From assembly GCF_000007705.1 (NCBI RefSeq), contig NC_005085.1:248001-312000 (forward strand): a DNA stretch of 64,000 nucleotides, written 5' to 3'. Position 1 is the first letter of the stretch. Every line of letters begins with the position of its first letter. Positions 56,331-64,000 of the stretch are shown in pieces. Origin of the DNA: Chromobacterium violaceum ATCC 12472 (GTDB lineage Bacteria > Pseudomonadota > Gammaproteobacteria > Burkholderiales > Chromobacteriaceae). The notes under the pieces were generated by a model. That model ran no database searches and was not told the origin of the DNA. It saw nothing but the letters and a program-made list of their open reading frames with translations. The position numbers and the translations under genes are program-made.

Positions 56331-56897
56331 TTACATCGTCGGCGGGAAGGCGCCCTCGTCCTGGCAGTTTTCCACCTGGATGTCGTCCGGGCTGGTGTTG
56401 GGGACGTAGACCTGGTTGACCGGCGACGGCGGGAAGTCGGGATCGGGCGCGCAGTCGGCGCTCTGGCCCGGGCCCACCGCCACCTGGACGCCGGTTTTCA
56501 GCTGGCAGCGCACCACGCTGTTGAGCTGGCTCCAGGCCGGGCAGATCGCGTTGGCTGCCTGGTACTGTGCGACCGGGCCCCGCGGCTGGCTGAACGACCA
56601 CCAGCGCCCGAGCCGGGAGCCCGGCTTGGCGCTGTCCCACACCCGGTACACGACGGCGCCGGCGGCGGCGTCCTGGCGGTAGACCGCGCCTTCGCACAGG
56701 CCGCCCTTGCCCGGCGCGCCGACGGCTTTGGCCAGCAGCTCGGGATTCTGCGCCGCGCTCATGCCGGCCGGCGGCGGCATCACGGCGCCGACGCAGCCGT
56801 TGGCGGACAGGCCCGGTTTGGCGGGCGGTGTGGTGGAGCAGGCGATCAGGATCAGGCTGAACGAAGCGACGGCGGCGCGGCGCAGCAGGACGGACAT
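56331..56897 (-). CDS. Cys-containing lipoprotein, unknown function
   Basis: 188 aa from the ATG at 56897, with GGAG upstream. Lipobox LIAC (about C20). The mature part has seven further Cys in a spread pattern (NGCVGAVMPP, GGLCEGAVYR, NAICPAWS, VRCQLKTG, SADCAPD, ENCQDEG), suggesting disulfides in the periplasm. No family recognised. It precedes the di-heme lipoprotein in the same direction, but the Fur box lies between them. Confidence 0.65.
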   Translation of the reverse strand: MSVLLRRAAVASFSLILIACSTTPPAKPGLSANGCVGAVMPPPAGMSAAQNPELLAKAVGAPGKGGLCEGAVYRQDAAAGAVVYRVWDSAKPGSRLGRWWSFSQPRGPVAQYQAANAICPAWSQLNSVVRCQLKTGVQVAVGPGQSADCAPDPDFPPSPVNQVYVPNTSPDDIQVENCQDEGAFPPTM

Positions 56898-57029
56898 GGC
56901 GTGTCTCCAGTCGGTGGGAAAGCGGTTCGCATACTGCAAAACATAGTTGATTCGAATGTCATTTGCAGCGGCGGGCGGAAAAAAGGCGTCGGACAGAGCC
57001 GACGCCCAAAGCTGCGGAAACAATCGTCG

Positions 57030-60000
57030 TCAGGCCACGGCTGCGCTGGCGGCAGGCTTGCCGGCCTGGGCCGCGCCGCCCATCAGCTCGGCCTGGCGCG
57101 CCTTGGCTTGCCGGTAGTTGGCGGTCTTGATGTGGCCGAAGCCGCGCACGCCCTCCCAGGTCTTCACCCATTCCACCGTGCGCGGCAGCGCGTCCGGCGA
57201 CAGCTTGGCCAGCAGCGCCGGCAGCTCCCGCTCGAATTCGGCGATCAAGCGCCTCTCCAGCTTGCGGTCGTCCTGCCAGGCGAACGGGTCCAGCGCGGTG
57301 CCGCGCAGGAAGCGCAGTTTGGCCAGCATCTTCATCGCCGGCATCAGCCACGGGCCGAAGGCGATCTTGCGCGGCTTGCCGCCGGTGAGCCAGGCCACGC
57401 CGATGTGGAAGCGCAGCTTGTAGTCGCCGTCGAACTGGGCGGCCACCTCGCGCTGGAACTCGCCGTCGCTGTACAGGCGCGCCACTTCGTACTCGTCCTT
57501 GTAGGCCAAGAGGTGGTGGTAGGCGCGGGCGGCGGCCAGCGTCAGCGCGGTGCTGCCCGGCTGCGCGGCTTCCTCGGCCTGGCGCACCTGCTGCACCAGC
57601 GCCTTGTAGCGTTCGGCCAGCTTGGCGTTCTGGTAGGCGGCGAGCAGGGTGGCGCGATGGTGGACCACGGCGTCCGGCGTTTCACGTGGAACGAAGGCCA
57701 CCACGGCGGTCGGGCTGACCAGCGCTTCGACGCGGGCCAGGTCCTGGGCGGCGTGGCGGCCCCAGGTGAAGGCGTCCTGGTTGAACTTGACCGCGGCGCC
57801 GTTCAGCCGCACCGCCTCCATGATCGCTTCCAGCGTCACCGGCACCAGGCCCTTCTGCCAGGCGTAGCCCAGCATGAACATATTGGCGGCGATGGCGTCG
57901 CCCATCAGCGAGGTGGCGAGGCGGGTGGCGTTGACTTCGTTGAAGAGGCCGGCGCCGACCGCTTCGACGATGGCGTCCTTCATCGCCTTGGCCGGGAAGC
58001 GTAGGTCGGGGTTTTTCAGGAAGCCGCTGGTCGGCGATTCGTAGTTGTTGACGATGGCGTGGCTGAAGCCTTCGCGCATCTTGGCCAGCGCTTCCTCGGC
58101 CGCCGTCACCACCAGGTCGCAGCCCAGCACCAGGTTGGCGTCGCCGGCGGCGATGCGCACCGCGTGCAGCTTGTCCTGAGAGTCGGCGATGCGCACGTGC
58201 GACCATACCGAGCCGCCCTTTTGCGCCAGGCCGGCCATGTCCAGCACCGTCACGCCCTTGTTGTCCAGATAGGCGGCCATGCCCAGCACCTGGCCGATGG
58301 TGACCACGCCAGTGCCGCCGACGCCGGTGACCATGATGCCGAACGGCTCGTGCAGCGCCGGGATCTTCGGCGCCGGCAGCGCCGGCATCTTGGCGAGGTC
58401 GGCGCTGGCGCCGGCCGGCTTCCTCAGCTTGCCGCCCTCGACGGTGACGAAGCTGGGGCAGAAGCCCTCGACACAGGAGTAGTCCTTGTTGCAGCTGGAC
58501 TGGTCGATCTTGCGCTTGCGGCCCAGCGGCGTTTCCACCGGCAGCACCGACAGGCAGCCGGACTTCTTGCTGCAGTCGCCGCAGCCTTCGCACACGCGCT
58601 CGTTGATGAAGGCGCGCTTGGCCGGGTCGGGGAATTCGCCCCGCTTGCGGCGGCGGCGCTTCTCGGCGGCGCAGGTCTGGTCGTGGATCAGGATGGTCAC
58701 GCCCTCGATGTCGCGCAGCTCGCGCTGCACCCGATCCAGCTCGCGGCGGTGGAACACGTCGATGCCGGGGGCCAGGCCCTGGGCGTTCTGGTACTTGTCC
58801 GGGTCGTCGCTGGTGATCACGATGCGCTTGACGCCCTCGGCCGCCAGCTGGCGGGTCATCATCGGCACGTCCAGGTAGCCGTCCACGTGCTGGCCACCGG
58901 TCATCGCCACCGCGTCGTTGTACAGGATCTTGTAAGTAATATTGACTTTCCCGGCCACCGCGGCGCGGATGGCCAGGATGCCGGAGTGGAAGTAGGTGCC
59001 GTCGCCCAGGTTGGTGAAGATGTGTTTGGTGGTGGTGAACGGCGCCTGGCCCAGCCAGGTGATGCCTTCGCCGCCCATCTGGGTGAAGGTCTTGGTGGTT
59101 TCCGGGCTGATCCAGTGCGCCATGTAGTGGCAGCCGATGCCGGCCACCGCGCGGCTGCCTTCCGGCAGCTTGGTGGAGGTGTTGTGCGGGCAGCCGGAGC
59201 AGTAGTGCGGCACGCGGGCGATGGATTCGCGCGGCTGCACCAGCTGCGCTTCCTTGTCTTCGTAGAACTTCAGCCGGTCGTGGATCACCGGGCTGTCGAA
59301 GATCAGCGCCAGCCGGCTGGCGATGGCGCGGGCGATCATCGCCGGAGTCAGCTCGCCGGCGGCCGGCAGCAGCCAGTCGCCGTGCGGCAGCGCCCATTCG
59401 CCCTTCTCGGCGAACTTGCCCACCACGCGCGGCCGGATGTCGTCGCGCCAGTTGTACAGCTGTTCCTTCAACTGGTATTCGATGATCTGGCGCTTCTCTT
59501 CCACCACCAGGATTTCTTCCAGGCCCTGGGCGAACTGGCGCACGCCTTCCGGCTCCAGCGGCCACACCATGCCCACCTTGAAGATGCGCAGGCCGATGTC
59601 GGCGGCCTGGGCTTCGCTGATGCCCAGGTCGTCCAGCGCCTGCATCACGTCGAGATAGCTCTTGCCGCAGGTGATGATGCCGAGGCGCGGCTTGGGCGAA
59701 TCCAGCGTGATGCGGTTGAGCTTGTTTTCGCGCGCGTAGGCCAGCGCCGCGTACAGGCGGTGGTGCAGTACGCGCTTTTCCTGCGCCAGCGGCGTGTCGG
59801 GCCAGCGGATGTTGAGGCCGTCGTCGGGCAGCGGGAAATCCTGGGGAATCTTGAATTCCAGCCGTTCCGGCGTGATGTCGACGATGGCCGAGCTCTCGAT
59901 GGTGTCGGTGATCGCCTTGATCGATACCCAGCAGCCGGAATAGCGGCTCATCGCCCAGCCGTGCAGGCCCAGGTCCAGCACTTCCTGCACGCCGGACGGG

Positions 60001-60515
60001 CTCAGCACCGGGATCATGCTGGCGGCCAGGATGTGGTCGGACTGGTGCGGGAAGGTGGACGATTTGGCGGCGTGGTCGTCGCCACACACCAGCAGCACGC
60101 CGCCGTGCTTGGAGGTGCCGGCCGCGTTGCCGTGCTTGAGCACGTCGCCGGAGCGGTCCACGCCCGGCCCCTTGCCGTACCACAGCGAGTAGACGCCGTC
60201 GTACTTGGCGCCTTCGAAGATGTTGACCTGCTGGGTGCCCCACACGGCGGTGGCGGCCAGGTCTTCGTTGAGGCCGGGATGGAACACTACGTTGTGGGCG
60301 TCCAGGTGCTTCTTGGCCTTGAGCATGGTCTGGTCGACGTTGCCCAGCGGCGATCCCCGGTAGCCGGTGACGTAGCCGGCGGTGTTGAGGCCGGCGGCGC
60401 GGTCCAGTTCCTGTTGCAGCATGGGCAGGCGCACCAGCGCCTGGATGCCTGTCATCAGAACCTGGCCGGTGGGGGCGGTGTATTTTTCTTCCAGGTCTGC
60501 GTGGCGGATTGACAT
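57030..60515 (-). CDS. indolepyruvate ferredoxin oxidoreductase (fused IorA-IorB type)
   Basis: 1161 aa, usual for the fused proteobacterial form. It starts MSIRHADLEEKYTAPTGQ, with GGAGGAG before the ATG. Order: PP/pyrimidine-type domain (GYVTGYRGSPLGNVDQT), thiamine-diphosphate domain with GCPHNTSTKLPEGSRAVAGI, a 4Fe-4S motif CEGCGDCSKKSGC and further Cys, then a gamma (acceptor-oxidoreductase) domain starting near FGIMVTGVGGTGVVTIGQVL. It decarboxylates aryl-pyruvates from aromatic amino acids to acyl-CoA, reducing ferredoxin. A parS-like site lies inside the gene at 57678. Confidence 0.93.
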   Translation of the reverse strand: MSIRHADLEEKYTAPTGQVLMTGIQALVRLPMLQQELDRAAGLNTAGYVTGYRGSPLGNVDQTMLKAKKHLDAHNVVFHPGLNEDLAATAVWGTQQVNIFEGAKYDGVYSLWYGKGPGVDRSGDVLKHGNAAGTSKHGGVLLVCGDDHAAKSSTFPHQSDHILAASMIPVLSPSGVQEVLDLGLHGWAMSRYSGCWVSIKAITDTIESSAIVDITPERLEFKIPQDFPLPDDGLNIRWPDTPLAQEKRVLHHRLYAALAYARENKLNRITLDSPKPRLGIITCGKSYLDVMQALDDLGISEAQAADIGLRIFKVGMVWPLEPEGVRQFAQGLEEILVVEEKRQIIEYQLKEQLYNWRDDIRPRVVGKFAEKGEWALPHGDWLLPAAGELTPAMIARAIASRLALIFDSPVIHDRLKFYEDKEAQLVQPRESIARVPHYCSGCPHNTSTKLPEGSRAVAGIGCHYMAHWISPETTKTFTQMGGEGITWLGQAPFTTTKHIFTNLGDGTYFHSGILAIRAAVAGKVNITYKILYNDAVAMTGGQHVDGYLDVPMMTRQLAAEGVKRIVITSDDPDKYQNAQGLAPGIDVFHRRELDRVQRELRDIEGVTILIHDQTCAAEKRRRRKRGEFPDPAKRAFINERVCEGCGDCSKKSGCLSVLPVETPLGRKRKIDQSSCNKDYSCVEGFCPSFVTVEGGKLRKPAGASADLAKMPALPAPKIPALHEPFGIMVTGVGGTGVVTIGQVLGMAAYLDNKGVTVLDMAGLAQKGGSVWSHVRIADSQDKLHAVRIAAGDANLVLGCDLVVTAAEEALAKMREGFSHAIVNNYESPTSGFLKNPDLRFPAKAMKDAIVEAVGAGLFNEVNATRLATSLMGDAIAANMFMLGYAWQKGLVPVTLEAIMEAVRLNGAAVKFNQDAFTWGRHAAQDLARVEALVSPTAVVAFVPRETPDAVVHHRATLLAAYQNAKLAERYKALVQQVRQAEEAAQPGSTALTLAAARAYHHLLAYKDEYEVARLYSDGEFQREVAAQFDGDYKLRFHIGVAWLTGGKPRKIAFGPWLMPAMKMLAKLRFLRGTALDPFAWQDDRKLERRLIAEFERELPALLAKLSPDALPRTVEWVKTWEGVRGFGHIKTANYRQAKARQAELMGGAAQAGKPAASAAVA
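57678..57693. promoter_or_regulatory. parS-like ParB binding site C
   Basis: CGTTTCACGTGGAACG contains GTTTCACGTGGAAC, which fits GTTYCACGTGRAAC exactly, though not perfectly symmetric. It lies inside the ior coding region, as many parS sites do. Confidence 0.7.
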
Positions 60516-60662
60516 GGTTTCTCCTCCTGTCGTGCTCGCTTGTGGCGATCAGCCCGCGGCGGCCTTGTGGGCGGCGTGTTCCGGGCGTGTGCTGCTTGGC
60601 AACGTGTCGGACACTTTATTTTTGTACCGTGTGCCCTGGGTATGCGCGGCTGTCGCAGCTTG

Positions 60663-60727
60663 GAGCCTGTTCACGCCCTCAGGGGGCCGCTTTCCGCCGT
60701 TGCCGGAAATAGATCGCGAACAGGCTC
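60663..60727 (-). repeat. 65-bp inverted-repeat element (possible MITE or structured leader)
   Basis: Ends GAGCCTGTTC (60663-60672) and GAACAGGCTC (60718-60727) are perfect 10-bp inverted repeats. Inside are two smaller stems, GCCC/GGGC (60675-60678 with 60684-60687) and TTTCCG/CGGAAA (60691-60696 with 60704-60709), so the RNA would fold as a three-way junction. There is no T-run and no obvious target duplication. A small mobile repeat or a leader structure are both possible. Confidence 0.55.
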
Positions 60728-60753
60728 TTAGAGTGTTAACCCTAATGTCGCCG

Positions 60754-60782
60754 ACTATAGTTTACGTTTACGTCAACGTCAA
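60754..60782 (-). promoter_or_regulatory. ior promoter with ACGT-repeat operator
   Basis: On the - strand -35 TTGACG, a 17-bp spacer and -10 TATAGT, each 5/6 to consensus. Four ACGT-containing half-sites (TTTACG/CGTCAA type) fill the -35 and spacer, a layout like MerR-family LiuR sites on amino-acid catabolic genes. The leader to ior is about 230 nt. Confidence 0.6.
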
Positions 60783-60948
60783 AAGGATCGCGCTGCGGCG
60801 CCCCCGGGGTGCGGTTTATGTGCCAGTGCAGCAAAAATGGTTCGTTGTTAAATGTTTGTAAACCGACTGTGCAGGCAAAGAAGATTTTTCCGGAGGCCTA
60901 AAGCAGGTAAGCTGGGACGCTGGAATATTCCGTGTCGCAGAGAACCGC

Positions 60949-61860
60949 ATGTCCTCCTCTTCTTCCGCCGGCGACAGCCGCGGCGTGCTGTACACCGTCG
61001 GCGCCTTCATCTGCTGGGGCCTGTTTCCGTTGTATTGGAAGCCGCTGCACGAGGTGCCGGCCTTGCAAATTCTGTGCCACCGCATCGTGTGGTCGGCCTT
61101 GTTCGTCGCGCTGGTGCTGACCGCGCTCAGGCAATGGGGTGATCTGCGCGCCGCGCTGCGCCAGCCGCGCCAGCTGGGCATCTTCGCGCTGTCGTCGACG
61201 GTGTTGTCGCTGAACTGGCTGATCTATATCTGGGCGGTGAATGCCGGCCATGTGGTGGAGGCCAGCCTCGGCTACTTCATCAATCCGCTGGTCAACGTGC
61301 TGCTGGGGCGGCTGGTGCTGTCGGAACGGCTGAGCCGGCCGCAGAAGCTGGCGGTGGGGTTGGCGGCGGCGGGCGTGGCTTGGCTGACCTTCAGCGCCGG
61401 CGCGTTGCCGTGGATCGCGCTGTCGCTGGCCGCCACCTTCGGCCTGTACGGCTTGCTGCGCAAGATGGCGCCGCTGCCGTCGCTGCCGGGCCTGGCGCTG
61501 GAAACCTTCCTGATGTCGCCGCTGGCGCTGGCGGCTTTGCTGTGGTTCGAATGGAATGGGCAGGGCGCCTTCGGCCACGCCGACGCGCTGCGCAACGGCC
61601 TGCTGATCGGCGCCGGCGTGGTGACGGCGGTGCCGCTGTTGATGTTCGCCGCCGGCGCGCGCCGGCTGAAGCTGGCCACCGTCGGGCTGATCCAGTACAT
61701 CGGTCCCAGCATCCAGCTGGCGCTGGGCGTGATGCTGTACGGCGAGCCGTTCGGCGCGGACCGGGCGCTGGGCTTCGCGCTGATCTGGAGCGCGCTGGCG
61801 CTGTATTCGGCGGTGGGCGCGCGCGAGCTGTGGCGCGGCAGGCGCCGGCAGCCGGCTTGA
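60949..61860 (+). CDS. rarD: EamA-family permease RarD
   Basis: 303 aa, ten membrane segments. The RarD signature is RGVLYTVGAFICWGLFPLYW, then LQILCHRIVWSALFV and SLNWLIYIWAVNAGHVVEAS. It is annotated for chloramphenicol sensitivity in some species; the physiological substrate is not known. It ends at a strong bidirectional terminator. Confidence 0.93.
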   Translation: MSSSSSAGDSRGVLYTVGAFICWGLFPLYWKPLHEVPALQILCHRIVWSALFVALVLTALRQWGDLRAALRQPRQLGIFALSSTVLSLNWLIYIWAVNAGHVVEASLGYFINPLVNVLLGRLVLSERLSRPQKLAVGLAAAGVAWLTFSAGALPWIALSLAATFGLYGLLRKMAPLPSLPGLALETFLMSPLALAALLWFEWNGQGAFGHADALRNGLLIGAGVVTAVPLLMFAAGARRLKLATVGLIQYIGPSIQLALGVMLYGEPFGADRALGFALIWSALALYSAVGARELWRGRRRQPA

Positions 61861-61880
61861 GCCGCTCGAACCTTGCAAAG

Positions 61881-61912
61881 AAAAACGGCCATCCCGAGGG
61901 ATGGCCGTTTTC
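61881..61912. terminator. bidirectional terminator between rarD and the LuxR-type gene
   Basis: A perfect 13-14-bp stem AAAACGGCCATCCC with GGATGGCCGTTTT and a 3-nt loop, with A/T tracts at both ends. Confidence 0.93.
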
Positions 61913-61929
61913 ATGCGCGATGCGCCGTT

Positions 61930-62529
61930 TCAGTGCGCGGGCTCGGTCAGCTTGAGCAGCAGCTGGAGCCGGTCCTCGACGCCGAACTTCTGGAAGATGG
62001 CGGTCAGGTGGGCCTTGACCGTGCGCTCGGTGATGTCCAGCTCGCGGGCGATCTCCTTGTTGGAGCGGCCCTGCTTGAGGATGGCGATCACCTCGGCCTC
62101 GCGGCTGGACACCCGCTCGCGCCAGCCGGCCTGCTCGGACGGCGGCACCAGCGCGCCGAAGCGCTGGCACAGCCGCAGCAGCAGGCTGCGCCCCAACCAG
62201 GTGCCGCCGGCGGCGACGCTGGCGGCGATCTGGCGCAGCTCGTCGGCGCCGGCGTAGGCGTGGGCGTAGCCGGCCGCGCCCAGCTGCAGCCAGTGCATGC
62301 CTTCGGCGTCGTTGGGCGAGGAACTGAGCGCCACCACCCGGTAGCACTGGCACAGCGACGGCCAGTCCGCGTCGCGCTCTGCGGCGTCCAGGCTGGCTAG
62401 GTCCAGCCACAGCGCGGCGTCCCGCTCTTGCGGCGGCTGCGGCAGGCGCGCGCAGCGGCGCGCCTCGCCCAGCGCGTCCTGCCAGTAGCCGGCCAGCACC
62501 GAGCTGGCGGTGAACAGCAGGTGGGCCAT
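61930..62529 (-). CDS. LuxR-type regulator with degenerate receiver domain
   Basis: 199 aa. The C-terminal HTH is complete (SSREAEVIAILKQGRSNKEI, then ARELDITERTVKAHLTAIFQ). The N-terminal 120 residues align loosely with a receiver domain, but the acidic pocket and phospho-Asp are not evident (WLDLASLDAAE where VLLDL.MP would be), so it is probably not controlled by phosphorylation. One base separates its start from the adaptor stop, so it belongs to the secretion operon and may control it. Confidence 0.85.
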   Translation of the reverse strand: MAHLLFTASSVLAGYWQDALGEARRCARLPQPPQERDAALWLDLASLDAAERDADWPSLCQCYRVVALSSSPNDAEGMHWLQLGAAGYAHAYAGADELRQIAASVAAGGTWLGRSLLLRLCQRFGALVPPSEQAGWRERVSSREAEVIAILKQGRSNKEIARELDITERTVKAHLTAIFQKFGVEDRLQLLLKLTEPAH

Positions 62530-62530
62530 G

Positions 62531-63940
62531 TCAGCGCTCCCGCAACGCTTCCGCCTTGGCGCGCAGCACCGGCTTCAGCAGATAGGACAGGATGCTCTTC
62601 TTGCCGGTCATGATGTCCACCTGGGCCACCATGCCGGGGAAGATGGGCAGCTTTTCCTTGCCCAGCAGCGAACCCTGGGTCTTCACCTTGACGATGTAGA
62701 AGGCGTTGCCTTTCTCGTCGGTGATGGTGTCGGCGCCGATCTCGGCCACGCTGCCCTCCATGCCGCCGTAGATGGTGAAGTCGTAGGCGGTGAAGCGCAC
62801 CACGGCGCGCTGGCCGGGATGGAGGAAGGCGATGTCGCGCGGGGTGATCCGGGTTTCCAGCAGCAGCGAGTCGTCCATCGGCACGATCTCGATGATGTCC
62901 TTGCCCGGCTGCACCACGCCGCCGATGGTATTGATGAACAGCCGCTTGATCTGGCCGCGCACCGGGGAGCGCACTTCGGACAGCTTGACCTTGTCGGCCA
63001 GCGCCACGCTGCCGGCGGACAGGCTGCTGGCCTTGGCCATGGTGTCGGACAGCTCGGCGCTGGCGGTGTTGCGCATCGCCAGCTCCACTTCCTGGATCTT
63101 GCGCTGCGCTTCGCCGATGGCGGCCTGGATCTTGGGCATCTGGGCGGCGGCCTGGTCGCGCTCGCCGCGGAAGCGGGCGACGTCGCGCTCCAGGCGCAGC
63201 AGGTCGACGTCGGACACCGCGCCGGACTCCTTCAGCGGCCGGGTGACGTTCAGCTCCTTCACCGTCAGGTCGTAGCTGGTGATCGCCTGGTCGCGGCGGG
63301 CGCGCACCTCGTTCAGCTCCTGGCTGCGCTGGGCCAGCTGCTGGCGGGCGATGCCGACGCTGGCGTTCAGCTCCATCTGCTTGGAGTTGTAGAGGTCCAT
63401 TTCCTGCTTGGCGATCTCCGGCGCCAGCTGCAGCACCTTGGGCGGCAGCTCGAACGGCGTGCCGTTGGCCAGCGCCTTCAAGCGCGCGGTCTTGGCCTGC
63501 AAGGCCAGGTACTGCGCCTGGTTTTCCTCCAGCGAGGAGACGAAGCGGGTGTTGTCCACCTTGAGCAGCAGCTGGCCCTTCTGCACCACCTGGCCTTCCT
63601 TGACCAGGATCTGCGACACCACGCCGCCGTCCAGGCTCTGCAGGTGCTGGTTCTGGCTGGAGGGGATCACCTTGCCTTCGCCGCGCGACACTTCGTCCAC
63701 CTTGGCGAAGGCCGCCCACAGAAAGGCGACGATGAACACGCCCAGCATGCTCCAGACGAAGATGCGCGGCCGGCCCGGGTTCTGCTGCAGGATCGCCCAG
63801 TCGGCGTCGGCGGCGAAGTCGTTGCGGTCGGCCAGGTCGCGGGCGGAGGCCCAGTCCATCAGCTTGTCCCAGTACGGGGCGGTGCGTTCCTGACCGCGCT
63901 CCACCCAGCCGTTGACGCGTTGTTTCCAATTAATTTCCAT
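62531..63940 (-). CDS. type I secretion membrane-fusion protein (HlyD/LapC-like)
   Basis: 469 aa. One membrane segment at about 61-80 (IFVWSMLGVFIVAFLWAAFA), a biotinyl-lipoyl half (LQSLDGGVVSQILVKEGQVV), a long coiled coil at about 140-300, the second lipoyl half, and the C-terminal beta barrel (GMVAQVDIMTGKKSILSYLL), all HlyD-family. It bridges the inner-membrane ATPase and the outer-membrane channel for export of adhesins or RTX proteins. The N-terminal 55-residue cytoplasmic tail fits the LapC type. One base after the upstream ATPase gene. Confidence 0.92.
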   Translation of the reverse strand: MEINWKQRVNGWVERGQERTAPYWDKLMDWASARDLADRNDFAADADWAILQQNPGRPRIFVWSMLGVFIVAFLWAAFAKVDEVSRGEGKVIPSSQNQHLQSLDGGVVSQILVKEGQVVQKGQLLLKVDNTRFVSSLEENQAQYLALQAKTARLKALANGTPFELPPKVLQLAPEIAKQEMDLYNSKQMELNASVGIARQQLAQRSQELNEVRARRDQAITSYDLTVKELNVTRPLKESGAVSDVDLLRLERDVARFRGERDQAAAQMPKIQAAIGEAQRKIQEVELAMRNTASAELSDTMAKASSLSAGSVALADKVKLSEVRSPVRGQIKRLFINTIGGVVQPGKDIIEIVPMDDSLLLETRITPRDIAFLHPGQRAVVRFTAYDFTIYGGMEGSVAEIGADTITDEKGNAFYIVKVKTQGSLLGKEKLPIFPGMVAQVDIMTGKKSILSYLLKPVLRAKAEALRER

Positions 63941-63941
63941 C

Positions 63942-64000
63942 TCAGACGCCCGCCTTTCCGATCTTGCCCTGTTGCAGCGCCTCGATCACCTGTTGCTTGG
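63942..64000 (-). CDS. C-terminal end of the type I secretion ATPase (partial)
   Basis: Only the last 19 codons are visible: KQQVIEALQQGKIGKAGV and a stop, in frame from the window edge. Position one base before the HlyD-like gene, and the helical ending typical of LapB/HlyB ATPases, support the call, but the sequence alone is too short to prove it. Confidence 0.55.
   Translation of the reverse strand, partial: KQQVIEALQQGKIGKAGV

Larger units (their letters stand above)
60516..60948. promoter_or_regulatory. divergent ior / rarD control region
   Basis: A 433-bp gap. It holds the ior promoter with its ACGT repeats (60754-60782), a 65-bp structured inverted-repeat element (60663-60727) in the ior leader, and otherwise unremarkable sequence. 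Small frames on + overlap the repeat element and have no support. Confidence 0.6.

Noticed and set aside
56269-56697. Upstream in-frame extension of the di-heme lipoprotein
   Set aside because: The extension overlaps the upstream lipoprotein gene. The lipobox directly after the ATG at 56268 marks the true start.
57682-60243. 853-codon alternative - strand frame within ior
   Set aside because: It is the out-of-frame shadow of the ior gene, which has complete domain order and a strong ribosome site.

Overview
The window is high-GC, densely coded bacterial DNA from a Gram-negative organism. Porin, lipoprotein, periplasmic-binding and type I secretion genes show an outer membrane. The gene set (a complete glp block, a chitin-oligosaccharide uptake locus, two large chemoreceptors, a YopT-type effector protease) and the codon style fit a Chromobacterium-like betaproteobacterium. 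That assignment is inference from content; no rRNA or tRNA is present to confirm it.

Layout. 1-7.9 kb: a truncated diguanylate cyclase, a PtsN-like EIIA, small metabolic genes, ycaQ, two periplasmic solute-binding genes (one with a nonsense codon in its signal peptide) and pyruvate kinase. 8.6-14.2 kb: glycerol block glpK-glpF-glpT-glpD, all on + and carrying AAAACGAA-type operator candidates. 14.2-17.7 kb: YopT/C58-like protease on -, a B3/4-domain protein, a chemoreceptor. 17.7-18.0 kb: an intergenic array of DnaA boxes. 18.0-25.2 kb: a six-gene - strand operon (porin, binding protein, two permeases, GH3 glucosaminidase, ATPase) that should bring GlcNAc oligosaccharides into the cell and cut them there. 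25.6-29.5 kb: second chemoreceptor and rlhA. 29.5-30.6 kb: an AT-rich islet with one HEPN-like gene. 30.6-39.4 kb: small enzymes, regulators and P-loop kinases. 39.7-42.0 kb: a membrane transporter and four small exported proteins. 42.2-53.6 kb: a DUF3141/PHA-synthase-like protein, GST, an oxidoreductase/HxlR pair, cpdB, MazG-like, sirtuin, MscS, an unknown protein, SDR and a frameshifted LysR gene. 53.6-57.0 kb: a Fur-box-controlled lipoprotein fusing DUF1566-type domains to a di-heme peroxidase, plus another lipoprotein. 57.0-60.5 kb: indolepyruvate ferredoxin oxidoreductase. 60.9-64.0 kb: rarD and the start of a type I secretion locus that runs off the right edge.

Three sites match the ParB-binding parS core GTTYCACGTGRAAC (near 39.58, 49.13 and 57.69 kb). 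Together with the DnaA-box array they suggest the segment lies in the origin-proximal part of the chromosome, although no replication-initiation genes are present. I see no tRNA, rRNA, CRISPR array or insertion sequence.
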